A stretch of DNA of 64,000 nt from Raineya orbicola (GTDB lineage: Bacteria; Bacteroidota; Bacteroidia; Cytophagales; Thermonemataceae): positions 41,232 through 105,231 of the forward strand of contig NZ_NKXO01000005.1 in assembly GCF_002843425.1 (NCBI RefSeq). The letters run 5' to 3'. The translations under genes were made by a program, and so were the position numbers. Below, piece after piece: positions 17,561 through 26,838 of this stretch; the stretch's first letter is position 1, and each line of letters opens with the position of its first letter. Under the pieces are notes generated by a model. It ran no database searches. It was not told the origin of the DNA and saw nothing but the letters and a program-made list of their open reading frames with translations.

Positions 17561-17950
17561 TTACTCGGATTTTTTAGGCTCAGTCTCTTTACTAAGTAGC
17601 GTACAAAAACTTTTTTCAATTTCTTGATAAGAAAGCGGTTCTTTGGCAATATAGATAATAGCAAGGTATTGCATCTGAAAAAGTTTTTCTGCAAAGCTCG
17701 CTTTGTTTTTCCGATACACTTCTTTGAGCCTACGACGAAGCAAGTTGCGAAGCACCGCCTTTTTGAACTTTTTTTTAGGTACAACAAACAAAACTTGTGG
17801 AAAAGTATTACTTTCAGAATTTCCTGCCTTGCCAGAAATCCAGCGAATTTGCAAAGGGTACAAATACAAAAAAGAACTACTCGCTTGGAATAGTTCTTGA
17901 ATAATTTTTTTGCTTCGCAAAATTTCCGACTTAGGTAGTTTCTGACTCAT
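17561..17950 (-). CDS. rnpA: Ribonuclease P protein component
   Basis: A 129-aa basic protein that assists the RNase P RNA in trimming tRNA 5' leaders. The family signature is visible as VPKKKFKKAVLRNLLRRRLKEVYR, the RNR motif region that contacts the catalytic RNA. It begins with SEILRSKKIIQELFQ, a common start of the domain. It follows rpmH by 36 bases, the ancient rpmH-rnpA pairing. The neighbouring dnaA/oriC seen in some bacteria is not present here. The C-terminal tail is Glu/Lys-rich. Confidence 0.95.
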   Translation of the reverse strand: MSQKLPKSEILRSKKIIQELFQASSSFLYLYPLQIRWISGKAGNSESNTFPQVLFVVPKKKFKKAVLRNLLRRRLKEVYRKNKASFAEKLFQMQYLAIIYIAKEPLSYQEIEKSFCTLLSKETEPKKSE

Positions 17951-17986
17951 CAGAATAACATTAGCTACTCCCCTACCGATGCGTTA

Positions 17987-18145
17987 TTATCCTTTGTGCT
18001 TTCTCTCGTCAGAAACGGTAAGTTTCTTTCTGCCTCTGGCACGGCGAGCCGCAAGAACTCTTCTACCGCCGGGCGTACTCATTCTCTCACGAAACCCGTG
18101 TTTGTTGCGGCGTTTTCTGTTGGAAGGTTGATAGGTTCTTTTCAT
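17987..18145 (-). CDS. rpmH: 50S ribosomal protein L34
   Basis: A 52-aa, highly basic protein beginning [20 protein letters not shown], the invariant start of L34, and continuing [21 protein letters not shown]. The frame extends 8 codons further upstream, but the conserved MKRTYQPS start at 18145 is the true one. A TAnnTTTG promoter lies about 40 bases upstream. It leads the rpmH-rnpA transcription unit. Confidence 0.97.
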   Translation of the reverse strand: MKRTYQPSNRKRRNKHGFRERMSTPGGRRVLAARRARGRKKLTVSDERKHKG

Positions 18146-18185
18146 AAAATTTATGATTTGGTGATTCAATCTCTTTTTGAGCCTG

Positions 18186-18216
18186 CAAATATAGAGGAAT
18201 ACTTTTGAGTTTGCAA
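18186..18216 (-). promoter_or_regulatory. Bacteroidota-type promoter for rpmH-rnpA
   Basis: Read on the minus strand, TTG and TATATTTG are separated by 20 bases and match the TTG / TAnnTTTG pattern. The predicted leader to the L34 start is about 35 bases. Confidence 0.6.
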
Positions 18217-18312
18217 GTAAATATCTTGAAAAATTTCATAAAGCACCATAGATTTTTTGAAAACGTAACAAATTTTTAACATTAGTTATGAATAAGTTAT
18301 CAAACAATGCCT

Positions 18313-18320
18313 TAATTTTG
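18313..18320 (+). promoter_or_regulatory. -7 element (TAATTTTG) upstream of the Oar-like receptor
   Basis: The octamer matches TAnnTTTG, but no clear TTTG lies 17-23 bases upstream. It is located after the earliest in-frame ATG (18288), which supports the start at 18345 with its clean signal peptide. Confidence 0.45.
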
Positions 18321-18344
18321 CACCGAAAAATTAAACTAAAACGT

Positions 18345-21300
18345 ATGAAACAATTTAGTTACCTCAAATTCCTTTGTATCATAGGACTTTTGTTTTTTTC
18401 GTACAAAGGTTTCTCACAAGGAGTTACCACAGCCAGTATGAGTGGAAGAATCCTTGATGCTAAAAAGACAGGTGTGCCGGGTGCAACCGTGATAGTTATT
18501 CACACTCCTTCGGGAACAAGGTATGGCACTGCCACCCAAGATGATGGTAGCTTCAATTTGCCTAACTTGCGTATTGGTGGTCCTTACACCGTAGAAATCA
18601 CAGCAGTTGGGTATGCTACTATCAAAGACGAAATACCCGCTTTGAGTCTCGGGCAAAATGCTGTCCTCAACTATACGATGAAAGAGGAAAGCGATGAAAT
18701 CGCCGCTATTCAGGTAGTTGGGCAAAAAGACGCTATTTTCAATGCTGACCGCACAGGTGCCGCTACCAATATCAATAGCACTGCTCTCCAAACAATGCCG
18801 AGTATCAACCGTAGTTTCACAGATATGACTCGCATTGTGCCTCAAAGCTCAGGTACAAATTTCGGAGGTAGAAACAATCTTTTCAATAATCTTTCCATCG
18901 ACGGCTCTATTTTCAACAACTCTTTTGGTTTGGCTTCTTTGCCCGGTGGGCAAACTAATTCCCAACCTATTAGTTTAGACGCTTTGGAAGAAATTCAAGT
19001 GAATATCGCTCCTTTTGATGTTCGTCAGGGTGGTTTTACAGGTGCGGGAATCAATGCCGTAACACGTAGCGGTACCAACAATGTGAAAGGTTCTGCTTAT
19101 TACTTTTTCCGCAATAATAATATGGTAGGAACAAAAGTCGGTGAAACCGATTTAAGCAACCAACTGCTTAACTTCAATTACTATCAAGCAGGCTTGCGTG
19201 TAGGAGGTCCTATCATTAAAAACAAATTGTTCTTCTTTTTGAGTGGTGAGCTTGAAAAACGTACCGACCCCGTAGGACAATTCGTTGCCGACCGCGGACA
19301 AGGTGGAAACGTTTCTCGTATCACAGGACAGCAGGCTGATGAACTTCGCCAATTCCTTATCAGTACCTACAACTACGACCCAGGTCCTATTGATAGCTAC
19401 GATATGCTCACCGAAAGCCAAAAAATCTTGGCTCGTTTGGATTGGAACGTAACCAACAACACCCGTGCCACACTCCGCTATACTTATCTCAAATCTTACA
19501 GAGACGTACAAATGAGTAACTCCGGTGCTCAAGGCGGCAGACAAAACGGACCCAATTCACTTCCTTTCCAAAATGGTAACTATAACATCAACAACAACTA
19601 CAATTCTATAATCGCAGAAGTAAATAGCACCATTGGTAATAAATATGCTAATAACTTTATTGCAGGTTGGACAGGTTTCCGTGATTTCCGTGGCTCGCCC
19701 GGTCGTATTTTCCCTTTTGTGGATATTGAAAATGGTAGTAACCAAAACCTAACTTCTTTCGGCTATGAGCCTTTTTCTGCCAACAACCTGTTGGACTCAG
19801 ACGTTTTCCAACTTTCTGATAATTTCAGCATTTACAAAGGAAAACACACTATCACCATTGGAACCGCGAATGAATACTACAAGTTCCGTAATGGTTTTAT
19901 GGCAGATTTTTATAGCCGTTATCGTTTTGCTACACTTGCAGACTTCTACAATAGTGCTCCCGCAGGTACGCCTACGCCCATCGGACCCAGTACAGGTTTA
20001 GGCAGACCTACACTCTTTTCTTATCGTTATTCTGCTACTACTGATGAAGTTCCTTTTGCTTTCTTTGAAGCCGCCCAAGTTGGCTTCTACGTACAAGATG
20101 AATGGAAACCTAATGATAAAGTGAAAGTTACTTTGGGTGTAAGAGCTGATGTACCTTTCTTCCCTAAAAGCCCCATTGATAACCCTGCTGTAAGAGAATT
20201 GCGTTTTGCCAACCAAGAAGTGCTTGATGTAGGCAAATTCCCCGATGCTCATATCTTGTGGTCGCCAAGAATTGGCTTCAATTGGGACGTATATGGCGAT
20301 AGAAGTTTGCAAGTACGTGGTGGTACAGGCGTATTTACAGGACGTATTCCTTTTGTATGGATGAGTAACCAAGCCAGCAATACGGGGGCATTATTTGGTT
20401 CTATTTTTGAAACAGGTTCTGCCGCCGCAGGTCGTCCTTTCAATCCTGACCCATTTGCTTACAGACCTGCTAACGCCGTAGGACAAATTCCTGCTTCTTA
20501 TGAAATCAATGTTACTTCACCTAACTTCCGTTTCCCTCAGGTTTGGAGAAGCAATTTGGGTGGCGATATATTACTTGGCGAAGGACTTTCTGCTTCTTTG
20601 GATTTATCTTTCACCAAAGATATCAACGCTGTTTATGTTCGTAATGCCAATCTTTCTGCTCCTGTGGGTATCATTCCCGGTGATGGCAGATTGCGTTATG
20701 TAGGTGGTAATGCTACTCGTATCAACTCTAACATTACCAACGCTTTCGTATTGGATAACTCTAATCAGGGTTGGTCAGGAGCAGTTACCTTGCAATTACA
20801 AAAACAATTTGCAGGAGGTTTCTTTGCCTCACTTGCCTATAACTACGGACCTTCTTGGGATATCAATTCGGGTCTTGCCGCTACTGCAAGTAGTTTCTTC
20901 AACGGAAATCCTGTAGTGGGCGACCCCAATGCTCCTCAACTTTCTTTCTCTGCCAACCAACAACTACACCGCTTCATTGCTTCGGCTTCTTGGAAAAAAG
21001 AATACGCCAAATATTTTGCAACAGGTATTTCTTTATTTGCTGAAGCTCGTTCAGGCGGTAACTTCTCTTACACCGTAGGCGGTGATTTGAACGGCGATAA
21101 CGTACAAGGTAACGATTTGATGTATATTCCTCGCTCCAAAGATGAGATTATCTTGGCTCCTGCTTTGAGTGTGGGTGATACCCGCAGCCCCGACCAAATT
21201 TGGGAAGAGTTAGACGCTTACATTCGTCAGGATAAATATTTGAGCAAAAATAGAGGACGCTATGCAGAACGCAACGGTGCCGAGGCTCCTTGGGTGTTTA

Positions 21301-21599
21301 AATCAGATGTACGCATTTGGCAAGATTTCAAATTTGGTAAAAATACCTTACAATTCACCGTGGATATTATCAACTTTACCAATATGATTTCACCAAATTG
21401 GGGCGTTGTGAAATCTCCTATTCGCTCTCAATTGTTGAACTTTGTAGGCTACGAATCTCCTAGTGGCAGACCAGTATTTGAATACAGAGAACTTGTAAAT
21501 ACCCAAACAGGTGAGCGAAACGTAAGTTTCCAAAACAACTTGAATAACTTTGCTTCACAATGGCAAATTCAACTTGGAGCTCGTTACATTTTTGAATAA
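18345..21599 (+). CDS. TonB-dependent receptor, Oar-like, with N-terminal carboxypeptidase-D-like domain
   Basis: A 1084-aa outer-membrane receptor. The signal peptide (MKQFSYLKFLCIIGLLFFSYKGFSQ) is followed by a CarboxypepD_reg-like domain (GRILDAKKTGVPGATVIVIH, DDGSFNLPNLRIGGPYTVEI), then a plug (NRSFTDMTRIVPQ, LDALEEIQVNIAPFDVRQGGF, INAVTRSGTN) and a large barrel ending in WQIQLGARYIFE. The plug sequence matches the Oar-type receptors of Myxococcus and Bacteroidota, not SusC, and no SusD gene follows. The next gene is a DUF4397 lipoprotein, which may be a surface partner. The substrate is unknown; Oar-type receptors have been linked to protein export or large ligands. Confidence 0.92.
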   Translation: MKQFSYLKFLCIIGLLFFSYKGFSQGVTTASMSGRILDAKKTGVPGATVIVIHTPSGTRYGTATQDDGSFNLPNLRIGGPYTVEITAVGYATIKDEIPALSLGQNAVLNYTMKEESDEIAAIQVVGQKDAIFNADRTGAATNINSTALQTMPSINRSFTDMTRIVPQSSGTNFGGRNNLFNNLSIDGSIFNNSFGLASLPGGQTNSQPISLDALEEIQVNIAPFDVRQGGFTGAGINAVTRSGTNNVKGSAYYFFRNNNMVGTKVGETDLSNQLLNFNYYQAGLRVGGPIIKNKLFFFLSGELEKRTDPVGQFVADRGQGGNVSRITGQQADELRQFLISTYNYDPGPIDSYDMLTESQKILARLDWNVTNNTRATLRYTYLKSYRDVQMSNSGAQGGRQNGPNSLPFQNGNYNINNNYNSIIAEVNSTIGNKYANNFIAGWTGFRDFRGSPGRIFPFVDIENGSNQNLTSFGYEPFSANNLLDSDVFQLSDNFSIYKGKHTITIGTANEYYKFRNGFMADFYSRYRFATLADFYNSAPAGTPTPIGPSTGLGRPTLFSYRYSATTDEVPFAFFEAAQVGFYVQDEWKPNDKVKVTLGVRADVPFFPKSPIDNPAVRELRFANQEVLDVGKFPDAHILWSPRIGFNWDVYGDRSLQVRGGTGVFTGRIPFVWMSNQASNTGALFGSIFETGSAAAGRPFNPDPFAYRPANAVGQIPASYEINVTSPNFRFPQVWRSNLGGDILLGEGLSASLDLSFTKDINAVYVRNANLSAPVGIIPGDGRLRYVGGNATRINSNITNAFVLDNSNQGWSGAVTLQLQKQFAGGFFASLAYNYGPSWDINSGLAATASSFFNGNPVVGDPNAPQLSFSANQQLHRFIASASWKKEYAKYFATGISLFAEARSGGNFSYTVGGDLNGDNVQGNDLMYIPRSKDEIILAPALSVGDTRSPDQIWEELDAYIRQDKYLSKNRGRYAERNGAEAPWVFKSDVRIWQDFKFGKNTLQFTVDIINFTNMISPNWGVVKSPIRSQLLNFVGYESPSGRPVFEYRELVNTQTGERNVSFQNNLNNFASQWQIQLGARYIFE

Positions 21600-21611
21600 A
21601 AAGGTATCAAT

Positions 21612-21632
21612 GAGGGAGAACGAATCTCCCTC
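21612..21632 (+). other. Intercistronic hairpin between receptor and lipoprotein genes
   Basis: GAGGGAGA and TCTCCCTC form a perfect 8-bp stem with loop ACGAA, 12 bases after the receptor stop and 27 before the next start. Only three T's follow, so partial termination or mRNA 3'-end protection is more likely than full termination. Confidence 0.5.
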
Positions 21633-21659
21633 TTTACAAACCCATAAAATTGAAAAGAT

Positions 21660-22925
21660 ATGAAAAACTTCAAACTACTCGGATTGATGACTATGGCAGG
21701 TATAGGAATCTTTGCTTGCCGTCCGAATTATCCTGTACCACAGGTAAATCAGGCTACTGTTGCCCCTTTGGCTCGTACCAATGCTAATAATGCTCGTATT
21801 ATGGTATTCAATGCTTTGGTAGATTTGAGCCCTGACCCTGATAATAGCCCTAATGCTTTTTTCACTATCAATGTAGACGGACAAGAAATCCCCAATCTTA
21901 ACGGAACAAGAGGCTTGATTTACAGCCAGAATTTCCGTTTAGAAGGTTCTACCGTAGTACCTCTCAATCGTAAATACCCTGCTTCGGCAACTTTTGCAGG
22001 CATTCCAGGTGCTCCCGAACAATCCAGTTCTTATGCAGGCATTGCCTTCACGGGTACGCCTCCTACGGGGTTCTCTACTGCTACTCCTTTTACTAACTTT
22101 GCTCAAGCAGTACCTGCTAGTATACTCAACGGCGTAGAAGTTACTCCTGCTCAACAAGAAGTAGGTATTTTTATACCCGGCGGCAGAAGAGATATTACTT
22201 TCAATAATGCTTTCGCCGCTCCTGCCTCGCCCTCGTTGCGTGTAAATACCAATTTGAATGCAGGTTCTCTCACAACTATCATTTTGAGGGGAGTTTTGGG
22301 CACAACATCAGGGGCTACTGCCGAAGGAGCTACCGTAATTACAGAAACCTTACCCACGAACCCTGCAACAGGTAGTACAGCTATTCGTTTCCTAAACTTT
22401 GCCTCTGATTTGGGTGATGTACATTTGCTTACTGCTAGTAACTCAGGACCCGCTCCTATGAACGTAGATAGAAGACCTATGCTTGTGTTCCCTAACCCAC
22501 CATCAGGTACTCGTTTTATCGCTGACCAAGGAGCTTCACCTGCTAAATTAGATACTTTAAGAGCAAGAAGAGATTCTTTGGCTTCACGTTCTCGCTATAT
22601 TCCTGCTCCTACTACTACCAATCCCTATGGATTTTTTACTCGAAGCTACACTGCTAACAATACAAGTTTGAGCTTTATTGATATAGAAAGAAACACAGAT
22701 GGTGAGGATATTCCTAACTACACTTTCTCTGCTCCTGTAACTAGTTATTCTACTCGCCCTGCGGGTACATATACTTTTAACTTTTATTTTCCTAATCGCA
22801 GACATACCACACCTGTTCTTGCCAAAAATGTTACTTTCAATTTTGTATCCGGTGGAATTTATACCATTATTCTACACGGCAACGCTACCAAAGGGTATAA
22901 ATGCGATATCATTCGTATGAACTAA
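21660..22925 (+). CDS. DUF4397-type surface lipoprotein
   Basis: A 421-aa lipoprotein (signal MKNFKLLGLMTMAGIGIFAC, lipid-attachment Cys at residue 20). Two segments resemble DUF4397 beta-sandwich repeats: NARIMVFNALVDLSPD with FFTINVDGQEI, and STAIRFLNFASDLGDVHLL, each followed by TIILRGV or YTIILHG type strands. The composition is rich in Thr, Pro, Asn and Gly, as usual for exported Bacteroidota proteins. It sits 60 bases behind the Oar-like receptor, separated by a hairpin, and ends at a strong terminator. The arrangement suggests an accessory lipoprotein for that receptor. This is inferred from location only. Confidence 0.85.
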   Translation: MKNFKLLGLMTMAGIGIFACRPNYPVPQVNQATVAPLARTNANNARIMVFNALVDLSPDPDNSPNAFFTINVDGQEIPNLNGTRGLIYSQNFRLEGSTVVPLNRKYPASATFAGIPGAPEQSSSYAGIAFTGTPPTGFSTATPFTNFAQAVPASILNGVEVTPAQQEVGIFIPGGRRDITFNNAFAAPASPSLRVNTNLNAGSLTTIILRGVLGTTSGATAEGATVITETLPTNPATGSTAIRFLNFASDLGDVHLLTASNSGPAPMNVDRRPMLVFPNPPSGTRFIADQGASPAKLDTLRARRDSLASRSRYIPAPTTTNPYGFFTRSYTANNTSLSFIDIERNTDGEDIPNYTFSAPVTSYSTRPAGTYTFNFYFPNRRHTTPVLAKNVTFNFVSGGIYTIILHGNATKGYKCDIIRMN

Positions 22926-22944
22926 TTACTATTCAACCTCTTAC

Positions 22945-22979
22945 AACCTCATAGATTGTCATAATCTATGAGGTTTTTT
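22945..22979 (+). terminator. Rho-independent terminator of the receptor/DUF4397 operon
   Basis: AACCTCATAGATT and its exact complement form a 13-bp stem with a 5-base loop and a T6 tract, 19 bases after the stop at 22925. Confidence 0.9.
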
Positions 22980-23043
22980 CTTTATTTTTTGTATAATTCC
23001 AAAAAAAAAGCAAATTTGTGCAAAACAAATTAAGCACGTAAAT

Positions 23044-23823
23044 ATGGAACTCAATATCAAAAAAGAAGGCGATTTTACATATATTGACGAAGGACAAGGA
23101 GAAATTTTGCTCCTTTTACACGGACTTTTTGGGGCTTTGAGCAACTGGAAAGATGTGGTTGCCGAGTTTTCAAAAGACTATCGGGTAGTTATTCCTATGA
23201 TGCCTATTTATGACTTACCTCTCACAAGCACTGGCATTGAGGGGCTTACCGATTTTATTGAAAAATTTGTCAATCAGAAAAAGCTTACTGACCTCACTTT
23301 GCTTGGAAACTCATTAGGAGGGCATATTGCCTTAACCTATACTTTGCGAAAGCAAGCGAATGTAAAGCGTCTGGTGCTTACAGGCAGTTCGGGGCTTTTT
23401 GAAAACACTATGGGCGGCTCTTATCCCAAACGAGGCAGTTACGAATACATTAAGGACCGCGTAGAATACACTTTCTATGACCCCAAAACAGCCACCGAAG
23501 AACTTGTTTTAGAAGTTTTTGAAATTACCAAGAGCATACCCAAGTGTATGAAAATTGTAGCCATTGCCAAATCGGCTCAAAGGCATAATATGGCAAAAGA
23601 TATTCCTAATATTTACGTTCCTACGCTTTTGGTATGGGGCTTGAATGATACCATTACTCCGCCACTTGTTGCCTACGAATTTGATGCACTGATGCCTAAT
23701 ACAGAACTTCGTTTCATTGATAAGTGCGGACACGCCCCAATGATGGAACACCCCGATAAGTTTAATAAAATTCTTAGGAATTTCTTACAAAGAAATCCTA
23801 TCGCAAGCAAACAAGTTGCATAG
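23044..23823 (+). CDS. Alpha/beta-fold hydrolase
   Basis: A 259-aa hydrolase with the complete catalytic triad visible: nucleophile Ser90 in LLGNSLGGH, Asp202 in WGLNDTITP and His230 in DKCGHAPMMEHP. The oxyanion region is LLLHGLFGALSNW (residues 23-35). There is no signal peptide, so it is cytosolic. A cap domain occupies about 115-190. Resemblance is to esterase or C-C bond hydrolases, but the substrate cannot be assigned. It stands alone after a terminator, with the CBS-domain gene 65 bases downstream on the same strand. Confidence 0.9.
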   Translation: MELNIKKEGDFTYIDEGQGEILLLLHGLFGALSNWKDVVAEFSKDYRVVIPMMPIYDLPLTSTGIEGLTDFIEKFVNQKKLTDLTLLGNSLGGHIALTYTLRKQANVKRLVLTGSSGLFENTMGGSYPKRGSYEYIKDRVEYTFYDPKTATEELVLEVFEITKSIPKCMKIVAIAKSAQRHNMAKDIPNIYVPTLLVWGLNDTITPPLVAYEFDALMPNTELRFIDKCGHAPMMEHPDKFNKILRNFLQRNPIASKQVA

Positions 23824-23888
23824 ATTTTGTTGTTTTTTATACAGAATTTTTGCATATTAGCGTTGGTACTCTAAAACTCACGAAAACT

Positions 23889-24557
23889 ATGGCAGTGCAA
23901 GATATCCTAAATCCTTATATCCGACCTATCAGGGAAGGGGAAAACACCGAAAAAGCCCTGCAAATGATGGAAAATTTGCACTGCCCATTTTTACCCTGTA
24001 TTGATGAAGACGGCTTCTATAAAGGTCTGCTTTCTGAAAATACATTATTAGATATTTTTGATGAAAACATCAATCTTGAACAGCTCCCTTTACAATTTAG
24101 CAACACTTTTGTTTATGATAATCAACACTGGTTAGAAACTATTTCTTATTTTAATGAACAAAGCAATTTGGTAGTAGTAATTGATAGAGAAGGGAAGTAT
24201 CAAGGAGTTATCACATCACAAGATGTTGTAAAACAAATTGGGCAAAGCTATGCTTTTCAAGAAATCGGCAGTATTCTAATTTTAGCAGTTAATCAGTGGG
24301 ATTATTCACTTACCGAAATAGCCCGCTTGGTAGAATGTAACAACGCTAAAATTTTGTATCTCACCACTCAAACAATTTCTAATGAACCTCTGCGTTTGTA
24401 CGTACTAATGAAAATCAATCAAACCGACCTTACACGTATTGTAGCTACTTTTGAACGTTTTGAATACGAAATAGTTGCCAAATTTCATCAAGAACCTATC
24501 TTTGCCGATACCGACCAAGAGCGTTTGGGCTTGCTTTGGAAATATTTAAGTTTTTAG
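23889..24557 (+). CDS. CBS-domain-pair protein with ACT-like C-terminus
   Basis: A 222-aa cytosolic protein. Two CBS motifs fill residues 1-130 (VQDILNPYIRPIREGENTEK with FLPCIDEDGFYKGLL, and LVVVIDREGKYQGVITSQDVVKQIG). A C-terminal part (GSILILAVNQWDYSLTEIARLVECNNAKIL) resembles an ACT-like ligand-binding fold. Such proteins usually sense adenine nucleotides. A TTG at 23850 extends the frame by 13 residues, but the ATG at 23889 begins directly with the domain. It is not clearly in an operon with its neighbours. The specific target is unknown. Confidence 0.88.
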   Translation: MAVQDILNPYIRPIREGENTEKALQMMENLHCPFLPCIDEDGFYKGLLSENTLLDIFDENINLEQLPLQFSNTFVYDNQHWLETISYFNEQSNLVVVIDREGKYQGVITSQDVVKQIGQSYAFQEIGSILILAVNQWDYSLTEIARLVECNNAKILYLTTQTISNEPLRLYVLMKINQTDLTRIVATFERFEYEIVAKFHQEPIFADTDQERLGLLWKYLSF

Positions 24558-24687
24558 CAAAAATAAAAATTATTTTTCCATAAGTAAGTTTTTTAATTAA
24601 ATTGCAACAAAGCAATAACAAAAACTTTTCTACATTTGCGTTTGTTTCTTTTGCAAAAGTTTTGCATATTTGTAAATCTTGTAAAAA

Positions 24688-25122
24688 ATGACTTCATCAA
24701 AGCCTTTTAGCGATATGTTAGACCTTGTAATGTTGGTAGATGATAACGATACCGACAATTTCATCAGCAAACGGATTATTGAGCTTTCCAAGTTTGCCAA
24801 TCGTGTAGAAGTCAAAAATTCGGGTAAAAGTGCCTTGCAATATTTGGAGGAAAACCAAAATAATCCAGAAAATCTGCCTGATTTGATTTTTTTGGACATC
24901 AATATGCCTATTGTAGATGGCTTTGTATTTCTTTTTGAGTTTGAAATGTTCCCCGAAAGCGTAAAAAATAAGTGCAAAATAGCCATTCTATCTAGTTCAG
25001 ATAACAAGCGAGATATTGAAAAAATTGTTGATAACGACTATGTTATTAAGTTCATCACCAAACCTCTTACCAACGAGGCTCTGACAGAAGTCAAAAATTT
25101 ATTGCAGTCGCTTAATGCATAA
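24688..25122 (+). CDS. Single-domain response regulator (CheY-like)
   Basis: A 144-aa receiver domain with no output domain. The acidic pair is D18/D19 in MLVDDNDTD, the phosphoacceptor is D70 in IFLDINMP, the switch Ser is in ILSSSD, and Lys125 is in FITKPL. Such stand-alone receivers in Bacteroidota often act in phosphorelays with orphan histidine kinases. A TACATTTG -7 element at 24631 and a possible second one nearer the gene precede the start. A terminator follows. A TPR protein and a membrane pseudokinase are encoded next on the same strand but probably form a separate unit. Confidence 0.93.
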   Translation: MTSSKPFSDMLDLVMLVDDNDTDNFISKRIIELSKFANRVEVKNSGKSALQYLEENQNNPENLPDLIFLDINMPIVDGFVFLFEFEMFPESVKNKCKIAILSSSDNKRDIEKIVDNDYVIKFITKPLTNEALTEVKNLLQSLNA

Positions 25123-25138
25123 AACCTTTCAGGTTTAG

Positions 25139-25167
25139 GGCTTAGCTATAAGTCTTAAGCCTTTTTT
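25139..25167 (+). terminator. Rho-independent terminator after the response regulator
   Basis: GGCTTA pairs with TAAGCC and is followed by T6. A smaller hairpin (AAACCT / AGGTTT) precedes it at 25122-25136, directly at the stop codon. Confidence 0.65.
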
Positions 25168-25200
25168 GCCAATTTTTTTTCTAAAAACTTATCGTTTTTT

Positions 25201-25524
25201 GTGTCAAGATTAGAGCTTTTGCACAAATTTGCCCAAGAAGAGCCTCAAAACCCTTTTAACTGGTATGCACTTGCTACCGAATATCGCAAATATAGCCTTT
25301 TGGAAGCTCTACCTTATTACGAAAAAGTATGGCAAGAATTCCCTGATTATGCCCCCAACTATTACCATTTAGCACACGCATATTGGGAACTACAAGCCAT
25401 AGAAAAAGCCAAGAAAGTATTTGAGCAAGGTATTCAGATACTTGCCAAACAGAAAGAAAGCAAAATGCTCCAAGAATTGCAAAATGCCTACCAAAATTTT
25501 CTCTTTGAAAATGACTTGCTTTAA
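25201..25524 (+). CDS. Small TPR protein
   Basis: A 107-aa cytosolic protein made of about two and a half tetratricopeptide repeats (NPFNWYALATEYRKYSLLEALPYYEKVWQEFPD, APNYYHLAHAYWELQAIEKAKKVFEQGIQIL). The only plausible start is GTG at 25201, immediately after a T-rich stretch. It is likely a protein-protein adaptor. It lies 45 bases upstream of the membrane pseudokinase on the same strand, so the two may be co-expressed. Confidence 0.82.
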   Translation: MSRLELLHKFAQEEPQNPFNWYALATEYRKYSLLEALPYYEKVWQEFPDYAPNYYHLAHAYWELQAIEKAKKVFEQGIQILAKQKESKMLQELQNAYQNFLFENDLL

Positions 25525-25569
25525 TGCACTAAAAAACTTTACTTTGCTTTTCAATTTACATAGCCATTT

Positions 25570-26838
25570 ATGACTGCCCAACTTGTAGGAGAGCGACTTT
25601 TGAATTACGAGATTAAATCCTTTTTGCGTAGCGAATCTTTTTATGATTTCTACCTTGCCGAGCATTTACTTTTTGATAGAAAAGTGCTTATCAAAACGCT
25701 CAATTCAGCTTTTCTACAAAATACCGAAGCAAAAGAAAATTTACGCAGGGAAGCCCAAAACCTGCGTTTTGCTCACCCACAAGGAACTTTGCTATATGAT
25801 TTTATTGAAACGCCTGAAAACATCTATCTGATAAAGGAATACCTTGAAAATAAGCTCACTTTGGAGCAATACATTATCCAAAACGGCACACTGACCGAAG
25901 AGAAAATGCTTCGCATTTTTAGGCAAATTTTAGATATTTTGGCTTCGGCTCATCATATTGGCATTATTCACCCTGCTCTCAATCCCAAAAATATCATTTT
26001 GGAAGGAAACCAAGTGAAAATAATTGGTTTTGAAAGTTCTGCCTTGCAAGAGAAAAATTTTCAAAGCCCCGAAGAAATACAAAAAGGAAATTTAAGCGTA
26101 GAAAGCAATATTTTTTCTCTTGGGAAGATAGCCTGTTTTATGCTTTTTGGCACTACTGAACTACCCAAAAAACATACGAATAGTCTTAAAATTTACGAAG
26201 CCATTGCAATAGCTACTGAAAAAAATCCCAAAGAAAGATTTCATTCCTGTACAGAATTTGCCACTGCCCTCAGCGAAGAGGTTTCCATAGAAGAAGTAGA
26301 AGTAAAACACGCTTATAAGCACCTTCCTTTAATGGTTTTAGGCGTTTTACTCGCTCTGTTAGCTTTTATGCTTTACGATATCGCCGATGAAACTGATGAA
26401 CAAAATCGCTTGGTCTATAATCTCTATGACAAAGCTCGCATCAAAAAAATACGTGACTCGGTGCGTAATGTGAGAAAACAAGAATTTATCCGTGATAGCA
26501 TTCGTATAGCCCAGAATAAAGCAGAAAATTTGCAAAAAATTCATATCCACAAAGTGAAGCAGGGAGAAACTTTGAAAGAAATAGCAGAGAAATACAATAT
26601 GTCTGTTTCTCACCTCAAACAATTGAATGGTTTTACAGATAAAACCACTCTGAAAGTTGATGCAGGTTTGCGTGTAGTAATACGTGATTATCATAAAGTT
26701 TTAGATAAAGAAGAACTTTGGCAAATTGCACAAAAATACGGCATCAGCAAGTTTGATATTATCCGTGCCAATGATATTGAAGATGAACTCAAAGACGTTT
26801 ATCCAGGGGCAGATTTAATTATTCCTATCAAAAAATGA
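25570..26838 (+). CDS. Membrane pseudokinase with periplasmic LysM repeats
   Basis: A 422-aa protein. Residues 12-235 have a eukaryotic-type protein kinase fold: the ATP-anchoring Lys42 (VLIKTL), a SPEE sequence in place of APE (167-170), and SNIFSLGKIACFMLFG in place of SDIYSLG. The catalytic residues are lost: the HRDLKPxN loop reads HPALNPKN (134-141; Asp to Ala, Lys to Asn), DFG reads GFE (153-155), and no glycine-rich loop is seen. A single membrane helix lies at about 252-269 (LPLMVLGVLLALLAFML), followed by a basic coiled segment. A LysM repeat follows (HKVKQGETLKEIAEKYNMSV, 328-372) and a more degenerate one (KEELWQIAQKYGISKFDIIR, 380-421). LysM binds peptidoglycan, so the protein may relay wall status to a cytosolic partner. 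Its stop overlaps dxr by 4 bases. Confidence 0.87.
   Translation: MTAQLVGERLLNYEIKSFLRSESFYDFYLAEHLLFDRKVLIKTLNSAFLQNTEAKENLRREAQNLRFAHPQGTLLYDFIETPENIYLIKEYLENKLTLEQYIIQNGTLTEEKMLRIFRQILDILASAHHIGIIHPALNPKNIILEGNQVKIIGFESSALQEKNFQSPEEIQKGNLSVESNIFSLGKIACFMLFGTTELPKKHTNSLKIYEAIAIATEKNPKERFHSCTEFATALSEEVSIEEVEVKHAYKHLPLMVLGVLLALLAFMLYDIADETDEQNRLVYNLYDKARIKKIRDSVRNVRKQEFIRDSIRIAQNKAENLQKIHIHKVKQGETLKEIAEKYNMSVSHLKQLNGFTDKTTLKVDAGLRVVIRDYHKVLDKEELWQIAQKYGISKFDIIRANDIEDELKDVYPGADLIIPIKK

Noticed and set aside
18414..18845. 143-codon minus-strand frame under the Oar-like receptor start
   Set aside because: It is a shadow of the receptor's signal peptide and first domain, with no domain or promoter of its own.
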